NCBI GenBank assembly: GCA_949372875.1
Contig: CASIAW010000002.1
Coordinates: 103,658-167,657 of the forward strand
Length of the DNA stretch: 64,000 nt
Origin: Candidatus Poseidoniaceae archaeon
GTDB lineage: Archaea; Thermoplasmatota; Poseidoniia; Poseidoniales; Poseidoniaceae
Direction of reading: 5' to 3'
Shown here: positions 53,792 to 63,099 of the stretch, one piece after another
How the letters are laid out: each line of letters opens with the position of its first letter
Position numbering within the stretch: the first letter of the stretch is position 1
The notes under the pieces: model-generated
The model's database searches: none
What the model was told of the DNA's origin: nothing
The model's input: the letters and a program-made list of their open reading frames with translations, nothing else
Made by a program: the position numbers and the translations under genes

Positions 53792-54527
53792 ATTCGACTT
53801 CCTCCAGTTGTAATCGATAAAGTCGGGCAACGACTTTGGCTGTTTTCACAATGCTCTTGATTGCCTCTTCATTGACACAAACGCTGTCAAGAGTAGCGTA
53901 AAATCGCTGCATGTGCTCACTGTCATTGTGACCATGATACGTCATAAAGCGTGTTGAGTCCTCCGTAAGGCCCGTCAATTCTTGAATACGTTCTGCCCAA
54001 GAATGGGCCATCTTTTCACCAAGGCCTTCGATAATCCACATGGCACCAAGTAAATCGATTGGGTTGGTTCGGGAAGAGCGGTGCATGAGGAATCCGTGCA
54101 GTGCCTCTGAACCGATGTTTTTCTCCATGTTGAGAATATCTTCAAGTTGCCCGCCAGATGCAACATAATCTTTCTCAAGCATTTCATAGTCTCGATGTTC
54201 ATCAACAGCATGGCTGATAATTGTCGAGCGGATTTCCGAATGGTTGCGGTCGAAACTGCTTGCAGTTCGAGTAATCCAGCGGGAGCCTTCAATCACTTGT
54301 TGGCGCAAATTTCTCAAAAACACTTGATGGTCTTCTGCAGTGTATGTGCCTAAATCGATACGGCGAAGAAGAGGCACTTTGGATAGGTCTCTCTCGAATC
54401 CAAGCCAAACGCGTAGAAGGTGTTGGAGGCAGACTTGAGCATGCGGATTCAATACAATCCCTTCCGGCATGCTTTCTTCACTCGAAGCAGGAGCTCCACC
54501 TTCAATCTGTATCTCACCATCGTTCAT
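53778..54527 (-). CDS. Haem-oxygenase-like diiron protein (iron-containing redox enzyme family)
   Basis: The 249-residue helical protein matches the haem-oxygenase-like diiron oxidase (HDO) superfamily, whose members catalyse N-oxygenation, desaturation or C-C cleavage. Likely iron ligands are Glu80 (IEGSRW), His106/Glu110/His111 (HAVDEHRD), Glu167 or Glu171 (IEGLGE), and His198-Asp202-His205 (YHGHNDSEH), in the expected helix spacing. It overlaps the upstream KAS III gene by four bases (ATGA) and is followed by the unknown basic protein. Context suggests it acts on an acyl chain or its product. Substrate unknown. Confidence 0.83.
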   Translation of the reverse strand: MNDGEIQIEGGAPASSEESMPEGIVLNPHAQVCLQHLLRVWLGFERDLSKVPLLRRIDLGTYTAEDHQVFLRNLRQQVIEGSRWITRTASSFDRNHSEIRSTIISHAVDEHRDYEMLEKDYVASGGQLEDILNMEKNIGSEALHGFLMHRSSRTNPIDLLGAMWIIEGLGEKMAHSWAERIQELTGLTEDSTRFMTYHGHNDSEHMQRFYATLDSVCVNEEAIKSIVKTAKVVARLYRLQLEEVEYDVQ

Positions 54528-55660
54528 TCATTCACCACCGTTAATTGGAGATACGTCGTATTGAAACGACCGCTCTCCGGAACAAAACAAAGTACTTTGT
54601 CCCCTACCTTCACCGAAACTTCATCGGTACGTAAAAATTCATCAAGCATTATGAAAAGTGAGGCTGCACCTGTATTTCCGCGGGTGTAAAGGTTGGTCCA
54701 CCATCGCTCTTCAGGAATTCCGACGCCTGCTGTATGAAGCATTTCAAGAATTTTATTCCTAAAGTGGTGACTGGAATAATGGCACAAGAAATGATCGACT
54801 TCACTGGGCTTACTGACACCTTCCTCGACCAAACGAAGGTATCCATCGACGCCCATTCGCATCAAGTTGTCAAGAAGTCGGACATCTTGCCGTAAAAGAA
54901 GCGCTCCGTCTTGTTCAGCCTGAGCGTATGTATCGTAATCTTGCCATGTGCGAGCATCATCTGGACGACCGGCTGAACCAACACTCATGCATGTTGGAAG
55001 TGCATGCGCATGAGAAAATCCTCGAATCCAGTCGATTCGTAAGCTGAGGCCTTTGGGGGCTGGTTTGTTTTGAAGGAGTAATGCACCTGCGCCGTCTGAA
55101 AGCATCCAGCGAAGAAACTCGGTGCTGAAATCAATCCGCTTTGCAGCAAAAGTCGAGGTTGTTGCAGCCTCATAACGTTGCTTTTTGAGAAGGCGGCTTG
55201 CCAGTTCGCTGGAGAGAACCAACGCTGCTTCATGTTCTTCGAGTCGAAGACTGTTCCATGCCGCTTTCAAGGCCATGATCGAGGATGAACAGATTCCGTG
55301 GGTCGTGAGAATTTCTATTTCAGGCAGTTCTAATTCCGCTTGAACCATGCTCGCCATACCTGGTGCGGGAAGGTCCCCTTGAGTTGATGCAACCGCTAAC
55401 ATGCCCACCTTTTCTCTGGTAATGAACGCTCGGTCAAGACACTGTTCTGCAGCATTTGTTGCCATTTCCGTATTACTATGCGTTGTTTGTTGTTGTTCAT
55501 CAATCGCATAATGCCGAGTTTCAATCATGTTCGCTTTTTGAATCTGAACTCGGAGAGATGAGGGTTTTCCATGGACTGCTCCAAGAACGTTCTCCACTTG
55601 ATCAACAGCGATTGGAGGGCCTGGCAAAAAGGAGCCTGTGCTGGTAATGTAGACGCTCAT
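54524..55660 (-). CDS. 3-oxoacyl-ACP synthase III-like (KAS III / FabH family)
   Basis: The 378-residue product is a thiolase-fold condensing enzyme. The catalytic triad is Cys124 (THGICSSSIMALK), a His near residue 287 (FLCHYSSHHF) and an Asn near 319 (RGNTGAASLF), all conserved. KAS III enzymes condense acyl-CoA or acyl-ACP with a malonyl unit. Archaea do not normally make fatty acids this way, so this is more likely specialised metabolism. The gene overlaps the upstream membrane gene and the downstream diiron gene by four bases each. Confidence 0.88.
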   Translation of the reverse strand: MSVYITSTGSFLPGPPIAVDQVENVLGAVHGKPSSLRVQIQKANMIETRHYAIDEQQQTTHSNTEMATNAAEQCLDRAFITREKVGMLAVASTQGDLPAPGMASMVQAELELPEIEILTTHGICSSSIMALKAAWNSLRLEEHEAALVLSSELASRLLKKQRYEAATTSTFAAKRIDFSTEFLRWMLSDGAGALLLQNKPAPKGLSLRIDWIRGFSHAHALPTCMSVGSAGRPDDARTWQDYDTYAQAEQDGALLLRQDVRLLDNLMRMGVDGYLRLVEEGVSKPSEVDHFLCHYSSHHFRNKILEMLHTAGVGIPEERWWTNLYTRGNTGAASLFIMLDEFLRTDEVSVKVGDKVLCFVPESGRFNTTYLQLTVVNE

Positions 55661-56232
55661 GCAGTATCCTCCCTGCCAAGATTCCGCTCATAAGACCAAC
55701 AACGCCACCATTCTTGCAGATAAGGGCCTACAACCAAAACGGACATTGTAACGATGTAGATTGCTGCGTAATTCCCAGTTACTCCTAGAGGCTCTTGTCG
55801 CCATTGTAACGAGAATCCCCCCGCCCAGTCAAAAGTGACGAGGTCAAGGAAAACTTCCCACTTGCGAACAATAATCAAGAGAATAAGGAAAAAGGGCAAG
55901 GTTGCTAGATAGTTGTGAGCATGGACTTCCCAGATACTGATTTCTCTTTTCCCAGTGGTGAAATGTACGTCATAATGGGCAATAAATTCATGGGCGATAA
56001 GCGCTGCAAAGCACAGAATGAGTATCAAAACATTGACTTCAAAGATAAGAGAAAGTACCAATGGAAGACCAATTTGTGCACCCATTAGGCAATGGATATA
56101 GGCTTCTCGTAGCCCAGATGTGGCTTCGATGTTGGTCTTCTTATGACACCACCAATCAAGCATACTTGCAATTCCCCAAAGCGGCAAGAGTACGTAGAGA
56201 ATTACATACAAGACGAGCGCTGCTTCATCCAT
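55657..56232 (-). CDS. Membrane protein with conserved His motifs, first gene of the KAS III operon
   Basis: The 191-residue protein has four or five membrane helices. Several His residues flank or lie between them: DWWCHKK near 26, an AHEFIAHYDVHF cluster near 85-96, and IWEVHAHNYLATLP near 105. Such clusters recall membrane diiron hydroxylases and desaturases, but the spacing does not match a known one. Similar small membrane proteins beside KAS III and diiron genes occur in bacteria, as I recall. GAGGGGG precedes the ATG. It overlaps the KAS III gene by four bases. Confidence 0.75.
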   Translation of the reverse strand: MDEAALVLYVILYVLLPLWGIASMLDWWCHKKTNIEATSGLREAYIHCLMGAQIGLPLVLSLIFEVNVLILILCFAALIAHEFIAHYDVHFTTGKREISIWEVHAHNYLATLPFFLILLIIVRKWEVFLDLVTFDWAGGFSLQWRQEPLGVTGNYAAIYIVTMSVLVVGPYLQEWWRCWSYERNLGREDTA

Positions 56233-56266
56233 TTCGTATCCCCCTCAAACCTTTCTACTGCTCATG

Positions 56267-56278
56267 GGATAAAAAGCC
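56267..56278 (-). promoter_or_regulatory. Candidate TATA element of the KAS III operon
   Basis: GGCTTTTTATCC on the minus strand lies 35-46 bases before the operon's first ATG (56232) and after the T-tracts that follow DP2, consistent with an own promoter. Confidence 0.4.
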
Positions 56279-56286
56279 AATTCCGG

Positions 56287-56312
56287 AAAAAAAGAAAATT
56301 GGTCGTAAAAAA
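56287..56312 (-). terminator. T-tract terminator after the DP2 gene
   Basis: On the minus strand two T-runs (six and seven T, at 56307-56312 and 56287-56293) follow the DP2 stop within about 30 bases, as in archaeal intrinsic termination sites. Confidence 0.5.
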
Positions 56313-56314
56313 CA

Positions 56315-59300
56315 TCAAAGAAAATCAGAAAGAGAGAGTTGTTTCGCCCGGTCATTATTGAAGAGTGAATCTGCACTGTCAGAGAGCCACTCGACATTTT
56401 GCTTTGTGTAGCGGTCTACACCGTATTTCGCCATAACGTGCTTTGTGACTTTGATGTATTTTCTCACTGCTCCTTCTGAAACAGTGAGTGCAAGATTTCC
56501 GCCACAGAGTCCACCCTCGGATTTTGCCACCCCTACACTTGTAAGACCGCGGCCTGATTCTTTCTTGGGTTGAATACAAGCACCTGCGACTGGCATTCGG
56601 CGATAGGAGTGTGCGCACTTGAGGCAACGGATTTTTTGTCGAGCGTACGCGTTGAGGTTGCCCCGTAAATCTGGAAGAAAGTGAGAGCGGACCACACTCG
56701 ATGCAACCGTACGAACATCGACACCACGAAGACGGTGACCAAGATCGAGCTGGCCGTTCATTTTGTCAATCATTGTATCGAGGGTTTTGTATGCGGAAAG
56801 GGCTGGTCCTTGGTCGATAGCATAGCAATCGTGCGTGTAACCATAGCCCCGCACTGCTGCAACTGAACCAAGTCGCCGTTCAACGAAATCCATTCGGTCT
56901 GCACATTCTTTCGGGTGAGGCTGCGTGAGCGTCGTTTCGTAAAAGTCTCGGCTGTAAAACCAACCAGAGTCGACGTTGAGCGCTTCTTTGTCAACTTCTG
57001 TTGGATTCAATCTCGTGGTTAAAACAAGGGGGGCATCCATGAGTCCCCCTCGATTTGCTGGTAAGATTTCTCTACTGAAATTGAGCAGACCATCCATCAA
57101 AAGCATGATTGCATCTTCATCCCCGTCACAATTACGGCGTTTTGCTGCGTGGAAAAGGGGATGGGCGTATCCTCCTGAACAATCAGCCCAGCCAATAATT
57201 CGGCTCAGAACTCCACCAGATGTGTGAGGGGCTAATGCACATATCAAATGCCCTACTAAGTCATCCGGGGTATTGACATTATAGTATGGTTCCAATCCAT
57301 AATAGCGGACCAGAAGTTCGTCAATGAATTTAGCAGTTCGAACAAAGAAATCACAGGCGTTTTTACTGACAATGAAATCTTGGGGGAAAATCTCGAGCAT
57401 TTGTTCGTCATCTTTCAGCGGATTCCCTTCACAATCGTTCGCATAGCCCAGCGATTCAAGCGTTTGCCATGGGACGCCAATTTCTCGAGGAGTGAAGTGT
57501 GTAATGGGTACATCGCTCATATCGAAACGAACCGTTCCATCGCGGAAAACAGGGAGTTGGTGTTTCGCCCGAAGCAGACCCTTTTCTATTGCTTCTGGAG
57601 TTTGGTCACGGCTTGCAATCTGTTTCATGCACTTGACCTGACGGGGTATACGGTCTATGCCTAACCGAATACGAGCATCTTCAATCATCGTGTCCAGGCG
57701 AACGGTTTGAATTTCTCCCCGGCGGCGACGTTTCGTATTTCCAGATTCTCGCATTTTCGTACGCCCACCACAGGTTTCCCCTACACGCTCCATTCCGTCG
57801 GCATCAACAGTTCGATGATGACAAAGGATGAAAGGTGACTCCTTGCCACATTTCTTACAGATTCGTCGACCCATTTGCACACGAATACTCTGCTTTTCAG
57901 CTGCATTGGCCAACAAGCGTTGGTTGCCACCATTGAGATCAATTGGGAACAAAGCGTGTGTCATTGGATTCATAATTCGCGGTGCTGCTTTCTCGGGTCG
58001 ACCCATACGACAGCCGATTCGAACTGGGGCAGCGTGCTCCCAACGCAGGTCTGAAATCTTGCGAACCTGAAGGAGAATGCCATCGACATCGTGATCATCT
58101 TCATGGATTTGGGCTGCAAGATACTGTTTCGGGTCTGTAGGGCCTGGATCGGGAACTTGGGCTGCTGCTTGCCTCCCAACCTCGTCTGTTTCCGAAATAC
58201 CAAGGCCGCGCTGGCGAGCACTGGTTTCGGCAGCAATTCGGACCGTCGCTCGCGCTTGGTGAAGTTCCGAAAGTCGCTGGCGCTCCTCTGTTAATGTGAT
58301 TTGACACTGCCTTAATTGGGCAATTCGTTCCTCGAACCTGACCTTAGCATCTACAATTCGAAGAGGTTTTTCATCTTCAAAACTAAACCCAAATCCTTCA
58401 AGCATAGCCGGCCAACCGGAGGTAATGACGAGATCATCACCATCGTGATGGTGGCGCAATCCCAAAATCATCGCCGCCCCTTTTGCAAGCCCATGTTGAA
58501 CATACGCCCATGCCTCCGGTAGTTCCTGAGCGAAAATTGGCTCAAGTGGGCGGAGGTTTGGGCCCGGGATGTCAAAAACTTCGACGTCTTCAATAGATTC
58601 TGGGCGTAAGACGTCCATGCTGTCTGGTGTCCAGTTTTGCACACCATTTCGAATTCGCAATTGCCTCTTTTCGGGATGGGGCATGGCTTGTAGATGTTCT
58701 TCAGGCGCAGGAGTGGTGGTATTTGAGGTCCCGAAGGGTTCGATAATGGCTTGCTCAAGAAGGGGAAGAAGGGCGGGGACCCACTCAATAGGTAAGTCAA
58801 GGAACCAAGGGTTGTGCGGAGCGGGAATTGAGGTTTTAAATCGATGAGCGAATGCTTTACTCTGGTCCCAGTTCACAGTGCATGCTGCCAAGAAACTATG
58901 CCATTTCCGGCGTGTGTGAAATTGAAGGTCTGGGTCTTCAGCATCCTCGGGATGAATTCCTGGAACCCCCTCAGGAAACGACGAACGGGACTGGCCAAGG
59001 ATTTCTGCAAATTCTTCTATTGTTGATTCAGTATTCAACTCTTCAAGTAGGTCGCTTGCCCACCAGTCATTGGAATATCCTGCAGGCACCAGTTTCTTGT
59101 TGTTCTCCATGAACTCCCCATAGCCAAGTACAAGTTCTCCATTATCCCAAACTGAAGCAACTTGGGAGCTGATAGCTGCGTAACTTTTCCCATCATCAAG
59201 GCGTAGAAAACGACCATCACGTAACACAACCCAGGGCCCATCTGTATCATCTGAAGGCGTGATGGCGCATGCTTTACCCGGGCGTTCGATTTTCATCTGC

Positions 59301-60436
59301 GTCCCAATCGTGATGAAATCATCCATGGCAAGCATCGAGGCTGTGTTGGTTGATGCTGCTGCAAGGCCTGATGGGCGTGCTCTGCCATACCGCAAACGGA
59401 AACCCCCCGGTTGGAGTGGTGCTCCGAAAACGGGCCGTCCGGCGATAATATCCTTCATGAATTTTGAAATTGTTGGGACTTTGCGAGATTTGAACCGAGA
59501 TTCGTCTCCATCGTCTTCTTCTGATTTGCCCTTTGATGCGAACTTCGAAATGAAATCCCATCCCTTGACTTTGAGGCGTTCTGTGTGCTTACGGATTTTC
59601 GGTGCTTTCAAGCACATTCCTTCTCCAATAACGAGTAAAACACCACCACGGATTCGGGCTTCGTCGATGTTTCGTACCCGGCCATAACCCGCACATTCTA
59701 TACGTTCTGTGGATTCTCCGTTAATCATAATGGGGCAGGCACGAACAATCTCATCGATTTCTGCTGGGGATGGACGATATTGCAGGTTGCCGCGGTAGAG
59801 TCCAAACTCTTCCTTTACACGCTCCACTTCTGGGTCAGTAGGCTGATAGTGGCCGATGTTCAATTCCCGGCGAATCATGTCGGCAATCAATACAGCGAGC
59901 GCTTGGGCCGTTCCACCCGCTGCGCGAATTGGGCCAGCGAAGTGTACGGATACAAATTGTGAGCCATCTATATTATTCAGTAATCGAACTTCACTGATTC
60001 CTTCAAGAGGTGCAACGAGAACTGCTTCTGTAAGGACCGCTAATCCAACTCTGAGTCCAACGTCGATTGCAGTGATTAAGTCATAGCCTTGCTCACGGAA
60101 ACCACGGGCTACGCTTTGAGCCATCATGATGGAAGTCGTTTCACGGTCATGCTCGGCAAGAAGTTTACGGATGTCGTCCGCCACTTCGTATCCTTCGAGA
60201 TATTCAACAAGCAGTTTTTCGGTACGGCCAGCAAGATCTGCTGCCCTGGGAATCTCAACATGTTCTTTGAGGTCGTATCCTAGACTTCTGGCTTTTTCAG
60301 CCACGATATAGGCTTCATCAGCGTGTTCATCCAGCCACTGGTGATACGAATCCATTTCAGCCTCAAGACGTTCAATGTCGAGGCCTAGTAGAGGGTTATG
60401 CCCTCGTTTTTGACCCGTAACATCTGTTGACGACAT
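56315..60436 (-). CDS. polC: DNA polymerase D large subunit DP2
   Basis: DP2 is the polymerase subunit of archaeal replicative PolD. The 1373-residue product has the N-terminal GPIRAAGGTAQALAVLIADMIRREL block, the catalytic double-psi barrel with NCDGDEDAIMLLMDGLLNFS (the active-site aspartates), zinc-binding motifs (CKKCGKESPFILCHH and CLKCAHSYRRMPVAGAC), and a C-terminal PIP box QLSLSDFL that binds PCNA. No intein interrupts the active-site motif, a common intein site in other archaea. Length is slightly above average because of charged insertions near 300-315. DP1 is not in the window. Confidence 0.97.
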   Translation of the reverse strand: MSSTDVTGQKRGHNPLLGLDIERLEAEMDSYHQWLDEHADEAYIVAEKARSLGYDLKEHVEIPRAADLAGRTEKLLVEYLEGYEVADDIRKLLAEHDRETTSIMMAQSVARGFREQGYDLITAIDVGLRVGLAVLTEAVLVAPLEGISEVRLLNNIDGSQFVSVHFAGPIRAAGGTAQALAVLIADMIRRELNIGHYQPTDPEVERVKEEFGLYRGNLQYRPSPAEIDEIVRACPIMINGESTERIECAGYGRVRNIDEARIRGGVLLVIGEGMCLKAPKIRKHTERLKVKGWDFISKFASKGKSEEDDGDESRFKSRKVPTISKFMKDIIAGRPVFGAPLQPGGFRLRYGRARPSGLAAASTNTASMLAMDDFITIGTQMKIERPGKACAITPSDDTDGPWVVLRDGRFLRLDDGKSYAAISSQVASVWDNGELVLGYGEFMENNKKLVPAGYSNDWWASDLLEELNTESTIEEFAEILGQSRSSFPEGVPGIHPEDAEDPDLQFHTRRKWHSFLAACTVNWDQSKAFAHRFKTSIPAPHNPWFLDLPIEWVPALLPLLEQAIIEPFGTSNTTTPAPEEHLQAMPHPEKRQLRIRNGVQNWTPDSMDVLRPESIEDVEVFDIPGPNLRPLEPIFAQELPEAWAYVQHGLAKGAAMILGLRHHHDGDDLVITSGWPAMLEGFGFSFEDEKPLRIVDAKVRFEERIAQLRQCQITLTEERQRLSELHQARATVRIAAETSARQRGLGISETDEVGRQAAAQVPDPGPTDPKQYLAAQIHEDDHDVDGILLQVRKISDLRWEHAAPVRIGCRMGRPEKAAPRIMNPMTHALFPIDLNGGNQRLLANAAEKQSIRVQMGRRICKKCGKESPFILCHHRTVDADGMERVGETCGGRTKMRESGNTKRRRRGEIQTVRLDTMIEDARIRLGIDRIPRQVKCMKQIASRDQTPEAIEKGLLRAKHQLPVFRDGTVRFDMSDVPITHFTPREIGVPWQTLESLGYANDCEGNPLKDDEQMLEIFPQDFIVSKNACDFFVRTAKFIDELLVRYYGLEPYYNVNTPDDLVGHLICALAPHTSGGVLSRIIGWADCSGGYAHPLFHAAKRRNCDGDEDAIMLLMDGLLNFSREILPANRGGLMDAPLVLTTRLNPTEVDKEALNVDSGWFYSRDFYETTLTQPHPKECADRMDFVERRLGSVAAVRGYGYTHDCYAIDQGPALSAYKTLDTMIDKMNGQLDLGHRLRGVDVRTVASSVVRSHFLPDLRGNLNAYARQKIRCLKCAHSYRRMPVAGACIQPKKESGRGLTSVGVAKSEGGLCGGNLALTVSEGAVRKYIKVTKHVMAKYGVDRYTKQNVEWLSDSADSLFNNDRAKQLSLSDFL

Positions 60437-60552
60437 GCTATTCTTTGAACGCTTAGGGGCGACCGTTTATGAGTGCCGCGTTCAAATCACATGGCTTTGT
60501 TTTGCAATGATGAGAAGCAAAGTTCATTGATGCGAGGCAAAAGCAGGGTTTG

Positions 60553-61152
60553 ATGTCTGTCCACCCGACTGTTCAATCTCACCCCAGTTGGTCCCGTCTT
60601 GTTGACCTTGTTCGGGAACTAGCATTCATCGACGGCGGCGACGAAAACGCGTTTACATTGGCGAGTGGTCGAAACTCTCGGTGGTTTTTTGATACGAAGC
60701 CGGTTATGATGCATCCGGAATCCACTCATCTACTCGGCACTCTCTTCAATCTTAGAATGGATGACTTAGGTGTGGATTTCGTAGGGGGCTTGGAACTTGG
60801 AGCAGTGCCCCTTACAGCAATTGCAGTCGCCACTTCCCCTGCTGATTCGCCGCGCCTTGGGTTCATGGTACGAAAAGAAGCAAAAGGACGCGGTGGACGA
60901 AAAACAAACAATCCCCCTGGCATTGAAGGTTCTTCTCTTGAAAGAGGGGGCACGATTGTCATCGTAGAAGACGTGACAACTACCGGTGGCTCAGCCATCA
61001 AAGCGGTCGAGCGAATCCATCAAGGGACAGCGTGTAAAGTGGTCGCTGTCATCAGTATCGTCGACAGAGAAGAAGGGGCAAAAGAAGCATTTGCAGCTGC
61101 CGGCATTCATTTTGAAAGCATCATGACTCGAAGCGATGTGGCTGGCCAATGA
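60553..61152 (+). CDS. pyrE: Orotate phosphoribosyltransferase
   Basis: Makes orotidine 5'-phosphate from orotate and PRPP in pyrimidine synthesis. The 199-residue product has the PRPP-binding motif TIVIVEDVTTTGGSAI and the substrate loop MVRKEAKGRGG, with FTLASGRNSRWFFD at the orotate site. The ATG at 60553 is preferred over a TTG one codon upstream. It is divergent from DP2; the gap holds GTTTATGAG-like sequence that could serve as a promoter. The stop is nine bases before the methyltransferase gene. Confidence 0.92.
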   Translation: MSVHPTVQSHPSWSRLVDLVRELAFIDGGDENAFTLASGRNSRWFFDTKPVMMHPESTHLLGTLFNLRMDDLGVDFVGGLELGAVPLTAIAVATSPADSPRLGFMVRKEAKGRGGRKTNNPPGIEGSSLERGGTIVIVEDVTTTGGSAIKAVERIHQGTACKVVAVISIVDREEGAKEAFAAAGIHFESIMTRSDVAGQ

Positions 61153-61161
61153 GGCAGAATC

Positions 61162-62457
61162 ATGGTTGAAATTTTCAATCCAAGCACGGCGAGTTCGGTC
61201 GGTTTGACTGAATTTGCCCCCGATCCGACTGCAGCAGGAGAATTGGTGCTTTTCCATGCGAGTGAGGGCAAACCGTTAGCGACGCCGTGGCAGGTAGCTC
61301 TGGCTCGCTCAAACCTCTTAACTCATCTTTCACTGCCCGATGGATATATCCTCGATTGTGCTTGTGGAAGTGGTATTCAACTCGGCGCCCATATGGCTCT
61401 TTTACAGCGACCAGGAATAGGCGTTGAACTGGATGTGAAGCGTGCACAAGCAAGTGCTGTCAACCTGCAAGCAATTGCCAAATATCGGAATGAAAAGGAT
61501 TCACAGCACATGGGAAACACGCGGATTATTGCCGGCGACGGCCGAGACGGTGCGACCGTTTGTGCTGCATTATCAGACCATTTACAACTTGAAGAGTTTC
61601 CAGACATTGGCCTCTTACATCTCGACCCTGCTCGTCCACGGAACAGTCGTACGCACGGACTTGAGGAGATGGCACCTCGCCTCGATGAGGTATTCAAAGG
61701 CTGGGCCCCTCACTTAACTGAGGGGGAAAATGGGCCTGCTCTACTGCTGGATTTGTCGCCCCGACTCACTCATCTTCAGCGCCTTAAAGTCGAAAAGATG
61801 GTCGATGGGGTTTGGAAGGGAATCTCTCGAACCTGGGTGTGGACTTCTCGTGGCCGAGGACGAGTTGACCGGCTTGCTCTGTGGCTTGGTAGTGCTGCGA
61901 CAAGAGGAGTTGCTCGTCGGTTCGTACGGATTCCGCCATCAATCGCTAATGAAACAAAAGTCGTTTCTGGAGGCGTAGCTCTCAGCCGTGGAGATGGCTT
62001 GCCAGTATCTGTGCGCCAACCACCGCGAAGAGGAGAGCGAGTCAGTATCTTGGATGCCGCCCTTGTTGAGAGTGGGCTTGCCGAAGATTGGCTGAAAACT
62101 GTAACAAAATCGGAACACATAACGTGGGGAGTTGTTGATGGCCGCCGCCCTCAAATACATCACCAGCATGCACTTCGTCTCGATGATGAGATGGATAGAA
62201 TGTTGGTTCAGGCAACGGGCCGTGTTGTGGCTTTAGCCCGTATTCAATTGGGAGTTGACACCGTTGATCAACTGGTTGAATTGCTGCTTGAGCATGATAT
62301 CTCAAAAATGACGGTTCGCGTCCCCATGGACCCCAAGATTCAACCTAAAATCCAGGGAGCAATAGACCGTCAACTTGCCCGAAGACACGGGCGGAGGGAG
62401 GCTTTTGTTGTGCAGCAACCCGATGATGAAATGCTCCTCATTTGTATCGCTGAATAA
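61162..62457 (+). CDS. Class I SAM-dependent methyltransferase with THUMP-like domain
   Basis: The 431-residue product has a Rossmann methyltransferase core: ILDCACGSGIQLGAHM (SAM-binding motif I), GVELDVKRA (motif II), IAGDGRDG, and LLHLDPARPRN (motif IV). The C-terminal 130 residues are a THUMP-like domain that ends in the typical VQQPDDEMLLI strand. Members of this family are thought to modify RNA. The RNA target is unknown. It is close behind pyrE and probably cotranscribed with it. Confidence 0.8.
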   Translation: MVEIFNPSTASSVGLTEFAPDPTAAGELVLFHASEGKPLATPWQVALARSNLLTHLSLPDGYILDCACGSGIQLGAHMALLQRPGIGVELDVKRAQASAVNLQAIAKYRNEKDSQHMGNTRIIAGDGRDGATVCAALSDHLQLEEFPDIGLLHLDPARPRNSRTHGLEEMAPRLDEVFKGWAPHLTEGENGPALLLDLSPRLTHLQRLKVEKMVDGVWKGISRTWVWTSRGRGRVDRLALWLGSAATRGVARRFVRIPPSIANETKVVSGGVALSRGDGLPVSVRQPPRRGERVSILDAALVESGLAEDWLKTVTKSEHITWGVVDGRRPQIHHQHALRLDDEMDRMLVQATGRVVALARIQLGVDTVDQLVELLLEHDISKMTVRVPMDPKIQPKIQGAIDRQLARRHGRREAFVVQQPDDEMLLICIAE

Positions 62458-62547
62458 TTTCCCCCTCCTCGCGCCACGAATCAATCAAGAAAAGCCCTTC
62501 AAAAGGTGGTGTTTTTGCGTCTCAGTATCGCGAAGGTGCATCGCGGT

Positions 62548-62557
62548 CTTGATATAG
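62548..62557 (+). promoter_or_regulatory. TATA-like element of the ribosomal protein operon
   Basis: CTTGATATAG lies about 56 bases before the rps13 ATG in the 155-base gap after the methyltransferase gene. A strong AAGGAGAGGTG ribosome-binding site follows, just before the ATG. Confidence 0.5.
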
Positions 62558-62612
62558 GGGGGTTTGGTCGGGAACCTGCTTGACACTCTGTGTTAAGGAG
62601 AGGTGAAACACT

Positions 62613-63083
62613 ATGGCACGACAGAAGGAAGAAGAATTAGGAGAAGATTTCTCTTACATCTTGCGAATGGCTGATACCGATATGGATGGACAGAAAACCC
62701 TTGCTACGGCATTGACTGCGGTAAGAGGCGTCGGTCCAAGAACTGCGATTCAGATTTGCAAGAACACTGGTTTCGACCCTGCTTCACTTGCCGGACACCT
62801 CTCGGTAGATGAACAGGAATCACTCCGTGTTGCAATCGAAGGCTACGCTGAAACTGTCCCACTTTGGATGCTTAACCGACAACGAGATATTGAAACCGGC
62901 GATGAACTTCATCTAACCGGCCAACAAGTTGTTCTTACTCTTGAAGACGATATTAACCGTCTTCGAACCATGAAGTGCTACCGTGGCGTTCGTCACGCAA
63001 GCGGAAACAAAGTTCGTGGACAACGTGGCCGTTCAAATGGCCGTGGTGGACTTACACTCGGTGTAAGTCGAAAGAAGAGTTGA
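62613..63083 (+). CDS. rps13: 30S ribosomal protein uS13
   Basis: A head protein of the small subunit that contacts the large subunit and tRNA. The 156-residue product has the archaeal-type N-terminus (EDFSYILRMADTDMDG), the H2TH region LTAVRGVGPRTAIQICKNTG, and the basic tail RGVRHASGNKVRGQRGRSN. It is the first gene of the conserved archaeal uS13-uS4-uS11 cluster and has an ideal ribosome-binding site. Confidence 0.97.
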   Translation: MARQKEEELGEDFSYILRMADTDMDGQKTLATALTAVRGVGPRTAIQICKNTGFDPASLAGHLSVDEQESLRVAIEGYAETVPLWMLNRQRDIETGDELHLTGQQVVLTLEDDINRLRTMKCYRGVRHASGNKVRGQRGRSNGRGGLTLGVSRKKS

Positions 63084-63099
63084 TTTGGAGGGATGATAT

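Noticed and set aside
56315-60436. Intein in DNA polymerase D large subunit
   Set aside because: The NCDGDEDA active-site motif, a common intein site, is continuous and no intein-like Cys/His-Asn blocks are visible.
61377-62120. Minus-strand frames of about 100 codons inside the methyltransferase gene
   Set aside because: The plus-strand frame has clear methyltransferase motifs throughout; these are Arg/Ser-rich shadows.
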